Of a stretch of 64,000 nucleotides of DNA, positions 8,490 to 17,021 are shown in pieces. The notes beneath the pieces are model-generated. The model searched no databases and was not told the DNA's origin. It saw only the letters and a program-made list of their open reading frames with translations. Each line of letters begins with the position of its first letter. Position 1 is the stretch's first letter. Source of the stretch: Sphaerochaeta halotolerans. Lineage in GTDB: Bacteria; Spirochaetota; Spirochaetia; Sphaerochaetales; Sphaerochaetaceae. The stretch is taken from positions 186,001 through 250,000 of the forward strand of contig NZ_QUWK01000001.1 in assembly GCF_003429665.1 (NCBI RefSeq). The letters are read 5' to 3'. The position numbers and the translations under genes were made by a program.

Positions 8490-8516
8490 TTGACATACTA
8501 GAATACAAGTGATACC
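8490..8516 (+). promoter_or_regulatory. TRAP operon promoter with FadR/GntR-like operator
   Basis: TTGACA at 8490-8495, with a weak GATACC (8511-8516) as -10 at 15 bases spacing. Between them lies the imperfect palindrome ACTAGAATACAAGT (8497-8510), whose reverse strand contains TTGTATTCTA, close to the TTGTATACAA type of site used by FadR-subfamily GntR proteins. A GntR/FCD gene closes the operon at 13738. Confidence 0.45.
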
Positions 8517-8573
8517 CTATTAAGGTAATTTGAGAATATGATGCGTATTAAAGAAAGGTAAGTGAGGAATATT

Positions 8574-9092
8574 ATGGCAAGCCTTATCTATAAAACGGTC
8601 AATAAAGCCCGGTCAATAGTAATAATTTCTATATTGGTATTCACTGTATCGCTCTGCATTTTGCAGGTAACTCTACGATATTTCACATTTATCTCTATGA
8701 GACCTTTTGCTTGGGGAGACGAGATAGTAAGACTTTGTTCAATTTGGGTAATTTTCCTAGGTGTTTCATTGGGAATTAGGGAGAACAGCCACTTCTCTGT
8801 GGACTTTTTCCTAAATAAAATAACATCAAATAATGCACGGAAGATTGTAGAATACGTTCTTGATGTAGTCGCCATCATTGTATTCTTGATAATTACATAC
8901 CAAGGATACAGATATACAATTACTAATGTTACTAGCTATCTACAAAATATTCGTATTTCGATGGCATGGTTTTATGCAGCGATTCCTGTAGGTGCTTTGC
9001 TGTGTCTATTTGAATATGGCTATCGCTTGGCCTTGGGAAATTCGTATAAAATGAAGGTATTAGAAAACAGAAAGACAAGTAACAAGGAGTAG
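8574..9092 (+). CDS. TRAP transporter small membrane subunit (DctQ type)
   Basis: About 172 residues with four membrane segments. The family signature is WGDEIVRLCSIWVIFLGVSLG, with the conserved charged pair between TM1 and TM2. It anchors the large permease subunit in a Na+-driven, binding-protein-dependent importer for organic acids. ATG 8574 is chosen with GTGAGG upstream; GTG 8562 is an in-frame alternative. The stop is 7 bp before the DctM start. Low GC is shared with the next genes. Confidence 0.9.
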   Translation: MASLIYKTVNKARSIVIISILVFTVSLCILQVTLRYFTFISMRPFAWGDEIVRLCSIWVIFLGVSLGIRENSHFSVDFFLNKITSNNARKIVEYVLDVVAIIVFLIITYQGYRYTITNVTSYLQNIRISMAWFYAAIPVGALLCLFEYGYRLALGNSYKMKVLENRKTSNKE

Positions 9093-9099
9093 CGATACT

Positions 9100-10380
9100 A
9101 TGTGGCAGGTTTTTGGGATATTTGCAATATTGCTTATATTGATTTTTACAGGTCTTCCTGTGTACTTAGCATTATTACTTACTTCTATTGTGTTTATGCT
9201 TGGTATGGATCTACCTTTGAATCTGATAGTTATAAAGATGTTTGGAGGAGTAAACTCTTTTTCGTTGATGGCTATCCCCTTTTTCATCATTGCAGGGAAT
9301 ATCATGACTAAGGCGGATATTACTTACAAGATTATCGATCTTTCTGATTCTATTGTTGGTCAGTTTAAAGGTGGTCTGGGGCATGTAAATATTTTAGCTT
9401 CTATGTTTTTTGGAGGAATCCAAGGATCTGGAATTGCGGATGCTTCTGCTATCGGTGGAATGCTGATTCCTGCAATGGAAAAGCAAGGTTATGAGAAAGA
9501 TTATGCAGTAGCAATTACTGCAGGTTCATCTATGCTTAGTCCGATTATTCCACCGAGTATTGCGATGATTCTGTATTCATATTATACAGAAATCCCTGTC
9601 AGCAGCCTGTTCTTGGGCGGTGTTATTCCAGGTGTCTTGATTGCGCTTCTTCAGATGGGTGTTAATCGATTCATGTATGCTAGGCGCAAGTATGAGATAC
9701 CAACACATGCTTTCTCAATGAAGAAGTTGGCTGTATCGTTTTCTCGAAGTCTTGGAGCGCTGATGATGCCAATTATTATCATAGTTGGTATTGTAACTGG
9801 AATTGTAACAGCAACTGAAGCTGGGGTTATTGCCATTGCTTATGGGCTGATTTACGGATTTTTGATTTCCAAAAAACTAAAGTTGGCAGATTTGCCTGAA
9901 ATCCTTTTGAGCAGTGGGCACACAACTGCCATTGTCATGATAACAATCGCTTCGGCAGCAGCTCTTTCAAATGTGCTCGTACGAATGCGTTTTCAAAATG
10001 AGGTTCTCTCCTTTGTTGTAAATACAATAGGTAATCCTGTTTCCGGGACTTTGTTTTTGATGGTGGTTATCTTTATTCTAGGAATGTTTCTTGATCCTAC
10101 TGTTTTGATAGCAATGCTTGCATCGACAATTTTAGCTGTTGGCGGTGCCTTCGACTTTAACCCCATACACTATGGTGTGGTCATGGTTATCCTCATGCAG
10201 GTTGGTGCTATTACCCCGCCAGTAGGATCTTTCTTATTTGTATCTTGTGGGGTTGCGAACCTTCCAATCGAGAAAGCAGCAAAACCATTATTGCCTTTCA
10301 TTGCTATGGTATTGTTAATTGTGTTAGTTAGTTTCTTTATGCCACCTTTGGTCACTTGGTTGCCATCTGTATTAGCCTAG
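9100..10380 (+). CDS. TRAP transporter large permease subunit (DctM type)
   Basis: 426 residues with about 12 hydrophobic segments. DctM signatures include FFIIAGNIMTKADIT in the first half, GIADASAIGGMLIPAMEKQGY, and GAITPPVGSFLFVSCG near the end. It forms the ion-coupled transport channel with DctQ. AAGGAG precedes ATG 9100. The binding protein of the same system is encoded three genes downstream at 12683, with two dehydrogenases between, which suggests a sugar-acid or polyol-like substrate. Confidence 0.95.
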   Translation: MWQVFGIFAILLILIFTGLPVYLALLLTSIVFMLGMDLPLNLIVIKMFGGVNSFSLMAIPFFIIAGNIMTKADITYKIIDLSDSIVGQFKGGLGHVNILASMFFGGIQGSGIADASAIGGMLIPAMEKQGYEKDYAVAITAGSSMLSPIIPPSIAMILYSYYTEIPVSSLFLGGVIPGVLIALLQMGVNRFMYARRKYEIPTHAFSMKKLAVSFSRSLGALMMPIIIIVGIVTGIVTATEAGVIAIAYGLIYGFLISKKLKLADLPEILLSSGHTTAIVMITIASAAALSNVLVRMRFQNEVLSFVVNTIGNPVSGTLFLMVVIFILGMFLDPTVLIAMLASTILAVGGAFDFNPIHYGVVMVILMQVGAITPPVGSFLFVSCGVANLPIEKAAKPLLPFIAMVLLIVLVSFFMPPLVTWLPSVLA

Positions 10381-10389
10381 GAGGAAGCC

Positions 10390-11463
10390 ATGCAACGAAA
10401 AGATGGACAAATATATGCGCCTGTAGGTAAATATCAGGCAGTCTGTAAACCTGGTGAATTTAATGTTGGGGTAGTAGGGCTGGACCATGGTCATATCTAT
10501 GGAATGTGTAACGGTTTGGTAGAGTCAGGGGCAAGCATTACCCACGTCTGTGATGCCTCCACAGAAAGACTTGCCACCTTTGTGAAGGCTTTCCCTACTG
10601 CAAAGATTGTAACTTCTGAATCTATGATTTATGAAAATTCTACCATTGACTTGGTGGCTACAGCTGCAATTCCTTCAAAACGTTCAGGTATCATAATAAA
10701 TACATTGAAGTCAGGCAAACATGCATTTTCTGATAAGCCTGCTATGACGACTCATGCTCAGCTTGAATCAGTGCGTTCAGCAGTGATTCAAAGTAAAAAA
10801 CATCTCGCAGTCTATTTCAGTGAACGTCTTCATGTGGAAGCTGCAACCTATGCAGATCATCTGATTGCAGATGGATTAATAGGGAAAGTATTGCAAACAG
10901 TGGTTTTAGGGCCTCATCGGTTGAATAAGCCTAGCAGACCTGATTGGTTTTTCCAGAAGGAAAAATTTGGTGGGATTCTCACTGATATTGGGAGTCATCA
11001 AATTGATCAAATACTTCACTACAACAATGCTTCATCTGCAACCGTTCTTTCCAGCAAAATAGGAAATTATAATAATCCTGACCATCCAGAATTTGAAGAT
11101 TTCGGTGATGCTTCGCTGCTTTGTGAGAATGGTACGAGTGGGTATTTTCGTGTTGATTGGTTCACTCCTGATGGATTACATGCTTGGGGAGATGGGAGGA
11201 CAATAATTTTAGGAACTGATGGATATATCGAACTGAGAAAGTATGTGGATATTGCACGGAAGGATGCCCCTAATTCTGTCTATATGGCTAATCAAAAGGG
11301 AGAATATAGCTATGATGCATCCAACACAGTAGGATTTCCATTCTTTGGAAGATTTATTCGCGATTGTCTGGATGGTACAGAAAATGCAATCTCCCAAGAA
11401 TATACCCTACATGTTATGGAATTAGCTCTTACCGCTCAAGAAAAGGCTATAAAAATCTCATAG
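10390..11463 (+). CDS. Gfo/Idh/MocA family oxidoreductase
   Basis: 357 residues. An N-terminal Rossmann NAD(P) domain begins about 25 residues in (VGVVGLDHGHIYGMCNG; the usual GxGxxG is altered to GLDHGH). The catalytic EKP motif is present as FSDKPAMTT, Asp replacing Glu. The C-terminal domain has the conserved GGILTDIGSHQIDQIL with the catalytic His. It probably oxidises or reduces a sugar or cyclitol derivative taken up by the neighbouring TRAP system. GAGGAA precedes ATG 10390. It differs from the next gene, so the pair may catalyse successive steps. Confidence 0.87.
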   Translation: MQRKDGQIYAPVGKYQAVCKPGEFNVGVVGLDHGHIYGMCNGLVESGASITHVCDASTERLATFVKAFPTAKIVTSESMIYENSTIDLVATAAIPSKRSGIIINTLKSGKHAFSDKPAMTTHAQLESVRSAVIQSKKHLAVYFSERLHVEAATYADHLIADGLIGKVLQTVVLGPHRLNKPSRPDWFFQKEKFGGILTDIGSHQIDQILHYNNASSATVLSSKIGNYNNPDHPEFEDFGDASLLCENGTSGYFRVDWFTPDGLHAWGDGRTIILGTDGYIELRKYVDIARKDAPNSVYMANQKGEYSYDASNTVGFPFFGRFIRDCLDGTENAISQEYTLHVMELALTAQEKAIKIS

Positions 11464-11473
11464 GAGGAGAAGC

Positions 11474-12628
11474 ATGATTCGTTTAGGAATAATTGGAGCA
11501 GGTGCGATAGCAGCCGTTCATATTGATAGTTTTTTGCAGTTTGGTGATCTATGCGAGATAGTTGCAGTATGTGATACTTTTTCAGAAAAGGCTAAAGCCT
11601 TAATTGCAGAAAAAAAATTACATGCTAAAGCATATAGTTTGGTTGAAGATTTACTGGAACAAGCATCTGTTGATGCAATCAGTATTTGCTTGCCCCCATA
11701 TCTCCACGCTAATATTGCAATACAGGCACTGAAAGCAGGTAAGCATGTAGTTGTCGAAAAGCCAATGGCAAGTAGCTTAGAAGAATGTGACTTGATGATA
11801 AAGATGGCAGCAGAGCAAGACAAATTGCTGTGTGTTGTAAGCCAAAACCGTTGGAAAACTCCACTTTCAAAAATCAAGCGTTTAATGGAAGAGGGATACC
11901 TTGGTAAGGTTATCCATGCTTCTTTTGATTCTCTTTGGTGGCGTGGAGGAAACTATTATGACCTTTGGTGGCGGGGCACCTGGGAACAGGAAGCTGGTGG
12001 TTGTTTTACCAGCCATTCAGTTCATTACCTCGATTTGATGCAGATGCTTTTTGGTATGCCTAAGCAAGTTCAAGGGTATATCAACAACGTTAGTCATACC
12101 AATAGTGAATGTGAAGATATTGGTTTTGCTGTTTTTTCCTATGATGACAAGGTCATTGATTTTACTTCTTCATTGGTTTCACATGGAGAGAAACAAGCGA
12201 TAGTTATTGATGGGGAGAAAGCTTCGGTCTCTATGCCTTTCACAGTGTCCGCTTATGATGCCTTACCCAATGGCTTCCCACAGCAAAATAAGGAATTGGA
12301 GGAGATGATACTGCGACGGTACGAAGAGCTTGATTCTCTTCCCTTGGAAGGTCACCCAGCTCAACTGGTAAATTTTCTTAGAGCAATCGGACAACAAGAG
12401 CGGTTGGAAGTTGATGGCAATGAAGGAAGGCGAACTATTGAATTGATTCATGCTGTGTATAAGTCAGCGATAGAAATGAAGCCGGTTAGTCTACCTTTGG
12501 ATAAGGAGGACCCCTTTTATAGTAAGAGCGGGTTGGTTGGGAAGATGCCCAAATTTTTCACAAAAGGAAAGAGCGTTGAGAATTTTTCAACATCCAAGAT
12601 TACCTTGGGCCGTGATTTCAATGCATAA
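11474..12628 (+). CDS. Gfo/Idh/MocA family oxidoreductase
   Basis: 384 residues with a standard NAD(P)-binding start (IRLGIIGAGAIAAVHID), canonical catalytic VVEKPMASSLEE, and the C-terminal GGCFTSHSVHYLDLMQMLFG with the substrate-side His. GGAGGAG lies six bases before ATG 11474, and the preceding stop is 10 bp away, so it is in the TRAP operon. Like its neighbour it is expected to be cytoplasmic and to act on a polyhydroxylated substrate. The exact substrate is not visible. Confidence 0.9.
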   Translation: MIRLGIIGAGAIAAVHIDSFLQFGDLCEIVAVCDTFSEKAKALIAEKKLHAKAYSLVEDLLEQASVDAISICLPPYLHANIAIQALKAGKHVVVEKPMASSLEECDLMIKMAAEQDKLLCVVSQNRWKTPLSKIKRLMEEGYLGKVIHASFDSLWWRGGNYYDLWWRGTWEQEAGGCFTSHSVHYLDLMQMLFGMPKQVQGYINNVSHTNSECEDIGFAVFSYDDKVIDFTSSLVSHGEKQAIVIDGEKASVSMPFTVSAYDALPNGFPQQNKELEEMILRRYEELDSLPLEGHPAQLVNFLRAIGQQERLEVDGNEGRRTIELIHAVYKSAIEMKPVSLPLDKEDPFYSKSGLVGKMPKFFTKGKSVENFSTSKITLGRDFNA

Positions 12629-12640
12629 AGTAGTGTAGTA

Positions 12641-12655
12641 CCCGAAGTTTTCGGG
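12641..12655 (+). other. Intergenic hairpin before dctP-type gene
   Basis: CCCGAA-GTT-TTCGGG with no T-run, between the second dehydrogenase and the binding-protein gene. It may mark a processing point rather than a terminator. Confidence 0.4.
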
Positions 12656-12682
12656 AACAAAATATCATTAGGAGGAATCGAC

Positions 12683-13681
12683 ATGAAGAAAAGTATGATT
12701 TTGATGTTCATGATTGTTCTCGTTCTTAGTACACCGATTTTCGCACAAGGAACGAAAGAAGGTGCTGCAGAACAAACGTACAAACTCAGAGCTTCAACCA
12801 ATTTGGCAAGTACTGGTACGATTGGACGTGGATTGACGAAGTTTGTTGAAATCGTCAATGAGAAAAGTGATGGGCGAATTGAAGCAACAGCTAACTATGG
12901 TGCTGAACTTGGAAACCAATCAGAACAGGTAGAAATGGCACGTACGGGATCTTTGGAAATGGTTGTAGCAGCTCCGGGAACTGGTCCTGGAACCTGGGTT
13001 CCTCAGTTGATGATGTTTGAATTCCCATTTATCTTCAAGGATAATGACCAATACCGAAGAGTACTCAAAGGTATGGAAGGTGAAGTTAGCAAACTTGTGC
13101 AGCCATATGGCTTTATCGCTATGTCTGGTCAGTCACAGGGATCAAGACACATGCTTACCAAGACCCCTGTAACTAAACTAGAAGATCTTGCCAATATGAA
13201 GATGCGTGGGCCTAATGCTATCTACATCAGCATGTTCGAATATCTTGGAGCTGCTGGTACTACGATGGACTGGAATGAAATCTATACTGCACTACAAACT
13301 GGTGTTGTTGATGGTATGGAAGCTAGCCCAAGTATGATTTATTCGATGAGATTCCATGATGTCGCCAAGAACCTGACCATCACAGATCATATTATTGCTT
13401 GTACCTATTACTTTTTTAATGAAGAGTGGTTCAACTCCCTCCCATCTGATTTACAGGCTGTAGTACGGGAGGCTGCAGATGAAGCCGCAGCATACCAGGC
13501 TGTCATCGATGATGAAGACCAGAAAGTTTCATTGGAGAAGATGAAAGAAGAAGGTGTGACAATTCATACGCTTACTGACAGAGATAAGTGGGTAGAGGCT
13601 TGTAAGCCCATGCTTGCAGAGTATCGGGCAAAGAGTGATGGATGGAATGACTTTATTGATAAGTTGCTTGCCATCCAGTAA
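12683..13681 (+). CDS. TRAP transporter solute-binding protein (DctP type)
   Basis: 332 residues. An N-terminal signal peptide (MKKSMILMFMIVLVLSTPIFA, predicted cleavage after FA) is followed by a DctP fold: QVEMARTGSLEMVVAAPG, LTKTPVTKLEDLANMKMRG with the conserved substrate-clamping Arg, and EIYTALQTGVVDGMEAS. It captures the substrate in the periplasm and hands it to the DctQM permease encoded upstream. AGGAGGA precedes ATG 12683. Hairpins lie on both sides of the gene, which suits a need for more of this product than of the membrane subunits. Confidence 0.95.
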   Translation: MKKSMILMFMIVLVLSTPIFAQGTKEGAAEQTYKLRASTNLASTGTIGRGLTKFVEIVNEKSDGRIEATANYGAELGNQSEQVEMARTGSLEMVVAAPGTGPGTWVPQLMMFEFPFIFKDNDQYRRVLKGMEGEVSKLVQPYGFIAMSGQSQGSRHMLTKTPVTKLEDLANMKMRGPNAIYISMFEYLGAAGTTMDWNEIYTALQTGVVDGMEASPSMIYSMRFHDVAKNLTITDHIIACTYYFFNEEWFNSLPSDLQAVVREAADEAAAYQAVIDDEDQKVSLEKMKEEGVTIHTLTDRDKWVEACKPMLAEYRAKSDGWNDFIDKLLAIQ

Positions 13682-13688
13682 TAGTTGA

Positions 13689-13720
13689 TAATTAGGGTGT
13701 CCGTAAGGGCGCCCTGATTA
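13689..13720 (+). other. 14-bp intergenic stem with GTAA tetraloop after dctP-type gene
   Basis: TAATTAGGGTGTCC and GGGCGCCCTGATTA pair along their whole length with a few G-U pairs around a GNRA-type GTAA loop. No T-tract follows. It lies 8 bp after the binding-protein stop and may shield that message from 3' decay. Confidence 0.55.
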
Positions 13721-13737
13721 TATACAGGCGATTAAGT

Positions 13738-14415
13738 ATGAATATTGAAAGGAGATTGCCTAGAGAGACAGCACGGGAGTATGCTCTTCGTCAGCTGAAG
13801 GAGAACATCATTTCGTTGCAACTGGAACCTGGAAGTATGGTCAGTGAGAATGAGATTGCAGCCCAATTAGGAATCTCCCGTACCCCGGTTCGTGAAGCCT
13901 TGATTGAACTGAGTCGGGTTAATATTGTGGAAATCCTTCCCCAGAAAGGGAGCAGGATCATGCTTATTGACTATGCCATGGTTGAGGAATCCCGCTTTCT
14001 TCGTCTGGTGTTGGAGAGAGAGGTGGCAAAGCTTCTCTGTACCATGGAGGAAATCCCAGATCTCTCATTCTTGGAAGAGAATATCCGCTTGCAGAGTTTC
14101 TATATTGAACACTCCAATCCAGAAAAATTGCTGGAATTGGACAATCAGTTCCATGCTTTGCTGTTCCAGCTTGCAAACAAAGTCCAATGTTATGGCTGGA
14201 TGATTGAAGGTCTCACCATCCATTTCGACCGGGTACGTGCCATGAGTCTGAATGCTATCAAGAATATTAAGATTGTCAGTGACCATCAAGCAATTGCTGA
14301 AGCAATCAAGCAAAGGGATGCCGAACTTGCAGGTCAGTTGATGGAGAACCACCTCAGTCGATACAAGATTGATGAATCTGCTATTAGGGAGAAATATCCA
14401 ACTTACTTTCGTTGA
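13738..14415 (+). CDS. GntR family regulator, FadR/FCD subfamily
   Basis: 225 residues. The N-terminal GntR winged helix (about 1-75) includes MVSENEIAAQLGISRTPVREALI; the C-terminal all-helical FCD domain has a putative metal/ligand site (LDNQFHALLFQLANK with Asp/His, and SDHQAIAEAIKQRD). Such proteins usually repress the catabolic operon they sit in until the carboxylate substrate binds. It is the last gene of the TRAP operon, and an operator-like palindrome lies in the operon promoter at 8497-8510. The ribosome site before ATG 13738 is weak. Confidence 0.9.
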   Translation: MNIERRLPRETAREYALRQLKENIISLQLEPGSMVSENEIAAQLGISRTPVREALIELSRVNIVEILPQKGSRIMLIDYAMVEESRFLRLVLEREVAKLLCTMEEIPDLSFLEENIRLQSFYIEHSNPEKLLELDNQFHALLFQLANKVQCYGWMIEGLTIHFDRVRAMSLNAIKNIKIVSDHQAIAEAIKQRDAELAGQLMENHLSRYKIDESAIREKYPTYFR

Positions 14416-15245
14416 TTATTCCTTTGCTGTATATTGAATGGCATGCGGAGAATACTCTGTTATGGTGACTTACATACATTAAAGCCTAATCCTGGTAGGG
14501 GACGGTGGCGTATGATTAACGATGGATGGGAATACTCTTTTCCTTTCTTGGCCGCGATTTTCAGATAATTGAAGAAGGCCTCGGTGGGCGAACCACTGTT
14601 TTTGATGACCCACTTGAACCTAAGCCGCCTCGATGGCATTGTTCCCATAGGTGTTTTGGTATAGAGGAAGTCTTTGAATGTCCCAACAAGACAAAGAGCT
14701 TCCTCTTTTCTTCTCCTTTGGGGTTGCTCTCCCCTGGTCTTACCCTCTATTAAAACACAGCCTCTCCCCTATAGGAATATTTCATTTGCGGTATGAGCGG
14801 GAGTTTCCATATTGAACTAATCCGCTGCGCGGAAGCTTTTCACTCATAGTGCTCGTGAGTCCTATATACCCCTGCAAGATCCTACCGTCATGAACTGTTT
14901 CACTTACAGCTCCTTCCATATCTTGGTTGGGGTTCGTTTTTCCAAGTTTCTCAACACCTCCTACTCGTACATCTCATCCATACTCCTTCGGGCTCTTTCC
15001 ACATGAATTGAGTAATCCCCAAGTCCTCCTTGTACCATGGTTGTGGTTCCTAGAACCAAACTATTTCACATGTGGAGATGAAACGTAAGGCTTTTGCCAA
15101 AGTCCATGAAGTGGACGGCTCGCCCAAGGATTACAAGGCTACAAAAGGAATTCTTGAATTCCTTGAATCCATCTAAAAATTATGTTCTGAGTATTGATGT
15201 TCAACTTTTGCATCCATATGGACTTATGCTGCTCTACAGAACATA
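14416..15245. other. Decayed DNA without intact genes
   Basis: About 830 bp with no intact gene. A minus-strand fragment at about 14500-14645 (RFKWVIKNSG, EAFFNYLKIAAKKGKEYSH) resembles a transposase C-terminal end but is not securely assignable. A plus-strand 32-codon frame at 15078-15176 (from MKRKAFAKVHEV) is also unrecognised. The stretch borders identifiable IS66 and IS200 remnants. Confidence 0.4.
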
Positions 15246-15247
15246 TT

Positions 15248-15529
15248 AGAAAAAACTGGCTTTTTAGCCAATCTGTAGACGGTGCGGATGCCTCCGCCTT
15301 CTTCTTTTCGCTGATCGAGACCGCCAAACGTTCGGACCTGAACCCGATGGACTATGTAGAGGCCATCTGCACCTTCGGCCCCGGGGGCAAGACCGATGAG
15401 CAGTGGGAAGCACTGCTTCCCGACAAGATCGATCTTGGAAGGCTGACCGAGATGCGCGAGCGGCGCCTGGCTGCAAAGCCGGATCCTGCCAGGACCACGG
15501 CATACAACTTCGTAGGCGCCACTAGATAG
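15248..15529 (+). pseudogene. IS66 transposase (TnpC), C-terminal remnant
   Basis: The frame starts abruptly at RKNWLFSQS and continues as GADASAFFFSLIETAKR, DLNPMDYV and EQWEALLPDKI, matching the conserved C-terminus of IS66-family TnpC (R-K-N-W-L-F then SLIETAK). The catalytic DDE core that should precede it (about 350 residues) is absent; upstream sequence is unrelated. GC is higher than in surrounding DNA. It ends head-on against a TnpA-like gene in the opposite orientation, so this is a rearranged remnant rather than an intact element. Confidence 0.8.
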
Positions 15530-15851
15530 AACTCGCTTCCTTGATGCCCTTGAGCAATTCCGCCAGGTCGCCTGTCGAACTCACCTCGATCCTGGAACCG
15601 TAATACTCGACTAGGAACGTCCCTCTCCCAGTACTATCCTTCCCTAGTTTTCCCAGATTGACAAGGCTCCTTTCCGATGCCCTGGCCTTTTTTATACGTG
15701 TCTCGGGGTAAACCCTATGCAGCCACTTGTGGAAGGTGGTCCTGGGAACCCTGGCCTCCCTTGCATACGCTGTATAGGAGCCCTCTCCCTTTTCCACGTA
15801 CACTTTGGCTCTTCCCACATGCGCCAGCTTCTCTTCTTCTGTATATACCAT
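15522..15851 (-). CDS. IS66 accessory protein TnpA-like
   Basis: 109 residues: a helix-turn-helix (YTAYAREARVPRTTFHKWLH) followed by a basic linker and a C-terminal beta segment (FLVEYYGSRIEVSSTGDLAE) that recalls the RIEV-type end of IS66 TnpA. The frame is complete from ATG to stop but has no convincing ribosome site and overlaps the tnpC remnant by 8 bp in the opposite direction. Intact IS66 elements carry tnpA-tnpB-tnpC in the same direction, so this arrangement reflects rearrangement. Activity is doubtful. Confidence 0.6.
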   Translation of the reverse strand: MVYTEEEKLAHVGRAKVYVEKGEGSYTAYAREARVPRTTFHKWLHRVYPETRIKKARASERSLVNLGKLGKDSTGRGTFLVEYYGSRIEVSSTGDLAELLKGIKEASSI

Positions 15852-15900
15852 TTACTTCACCGCCCTACTGAATTCTACATTCAGTCTAGCGCTAACGCCT

Positions 15901-15984
15901 GTTAGGATTCTTCCGGATGAGGATGTGATCAAGAAGTACATCCAGAATCAGGAAGAGTCGGACAGGATAGGCGCTGACTATTGA
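15901..15984 (+). pseudogene. IS200/IS605 Y1 transposase, C-terminal scrap
   Basis: About 27 codons reading DEDVIKKYIQNQEESDRIGA then a stop. The KYIQNQ segment followed by acidic residues is the usual tail of IS200/IS605 TnpA. Nothing of the HUH or catalytic Tyr region remains upstream. Confidence 0.55.
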
Positions 15985-15989
15985 AAGGG

Positions 15990-16114
15990 GCCCCTTGAGG
16001 GGCAGCAAGTAACGGTGCGTTTCCAAGCGACTTTAGTTGCAGCTGGTACCATGCCCCTTATAGGGGCAACACAAGCCACCAGCTATGCCGGTGGTCATGA
16101 CTTCTTCAAGAAGT
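15990..16114 (+). repeat. Hairpin-rich right end of an IS200/IS605-like element
   Basis: Directly after the transposase scrap lie four small hairpins: GCCCC/GGGGC (15990-16003), TGCCCCT/AGGGGCA with a 3-base loop (16052-16068), CCACC/GGTGG with inner GC pairs (16076-16094), and ACTTCTT/AAGAAGT (16100-16114). Subterminal hairpins of this kind are recognised by Y1 transposases. The matching left end was not found. Confidence 0.5.
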
Positions 16115-16177
16115 TGACAATTATACAACACGTAACAAGTGAATAGTAGTGTTTCAATACAAATTGTCAAACATAGC

Positions 16178-16648
16178 CTATGGATTTTTTCTGTATAACT
16201 CCTCGATGGTCTTGTTGCATTGGGGGTGTATGGCCAAGGGGGCGATTTCACAAAGGGGTTGCATGACAAACCCACGTTCAAGCATCCTTGGGTGGGGGAT
16301 GGTCAGCTTTTCTTCCTGCTGGATGAGATTGCCATACAACAGGATGTCCAGATCGATGGTCCTGGGACCCCAGTGGATGAGTCTGACCCTCTTCAAGGAC
16401 TGTTCGATTTCGTTACACCTTTTCAGGAGTTGGTACGGAGTAAGCGCCGTTTTGATTCCAACAACTCCATTAAGAAAATTTGGTTGGTCCGTGTATCCGA
16501 CGGGAGCGGTTTCCCGGAATGAAGATACAGCAATGACTATGATGCCTTCTGTCTTGCCAAGTTCTGCTATTGCCTGGTCCAGGTTCTTTTCCTTATCCCC
16601 CAGATTCGAACCCAAGGCAATAAATGCCAGGACTTCACTACCAGACAT
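16178..16648 (-). CDS. folK: 2-amino-4-hydroxy-6-hydroxymethyldihydropteridine pyrophosphokinase
   Basis: 156 residues, normal for HPPK. Motifs: FIALGSNLGDKEKNLD at the start, SSFRETAPVGYTDQPNFLN in the middle, and the Mg2+/pterin signature WGPRTIDLDILLYG. It transfers pyrophosphate from ATP to 6-hydroxymethyl-dihydropterin, just before the FolP step. The start at 16648 (MSGSEV) follows GGAGACAGG and overlaps the end of folB by 11 bp, which suggests coupled translation. It is the last gene of the folate operon. No terminator is obvious between it and the IS remnants. Confidence 0.96.
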   Translation of the reverse strand: MSGSEVLAFIALGSNLGDKEKNLDQAIAELGKTEGIIVIAVSSFRETAPVGYTDQPNFLNGVVGIKTALTPYQLLKRCNEIEQSLKRVRLIHWGPRTIDLDILLYGNLIQQEEKLTIPHPRMLERGFVMQPLCEIAPLAIHPQCNKTIEELYRKNP

Positions 16649-17015
16649 TCCTGTCTCCCCGACTGCGATATAGTTCCACGGCGGTATACTCAAGATGATG
16701 TCCCATGGGGGCCCAGGGTTTCTTCAATACGATTTTCAATTGTTCGATGCAAGGGAATGTGTGAAATAGATGCTCTAATGTATGCATGGCTGTTGCCTCA
16801 ATAAGATTGTAAGATTTTTTTTGCAATACCTTTTTCACTTCATTGCATACATCTGCATAACTGAGAGTCTTAATAAGGTCATCGGTCTTGGCTGCCTGGT
16901 CAAGGTCAACACCGATTTCCAGACAGATTGTGAACATCTGTCCGAGGGTTTTTTCTTCTTCTGCCACTCCATGGTGAGCATATACCTGTAAATCTTGAAT
17001 GAGAATCTTATCCAT
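16638..17015 (-). CDS. folB: Dihydroneopterin aldolase
   Basis: 125 residues of the FolB family: IQDLQVYAHHGVAEEEKTLGQ with the catalytic-site Gly/Glu region, a central LSYADVCNEVKKV, and a C-terminal VLKKPWAPMGHHLEYTAVEL carrying the conserved Lys of the KP motif. It cleaves 7,8-dihydroneopterin to 6-hydroxymethyl-dihydropterin and glycolaldehyde. It lies 6 bp after folP and overlaps folK. The cytoplasmic enzyme normally forms octamers. Confidence 0.95.
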   Translation of the reverse strand: MDKILIQDLQVYAHHGVAEEEKTLGQMFTICLEIGVDLDQAAKTDDLIKTLSYADVCNEVKKVLQKKSYNLIEATAMHTLEHLFHTFPCIEQLKIVLKKPWAPMGHHLEYTAVELYRSRGDRNVW

Positions 17016-17021
17016 GTGACT

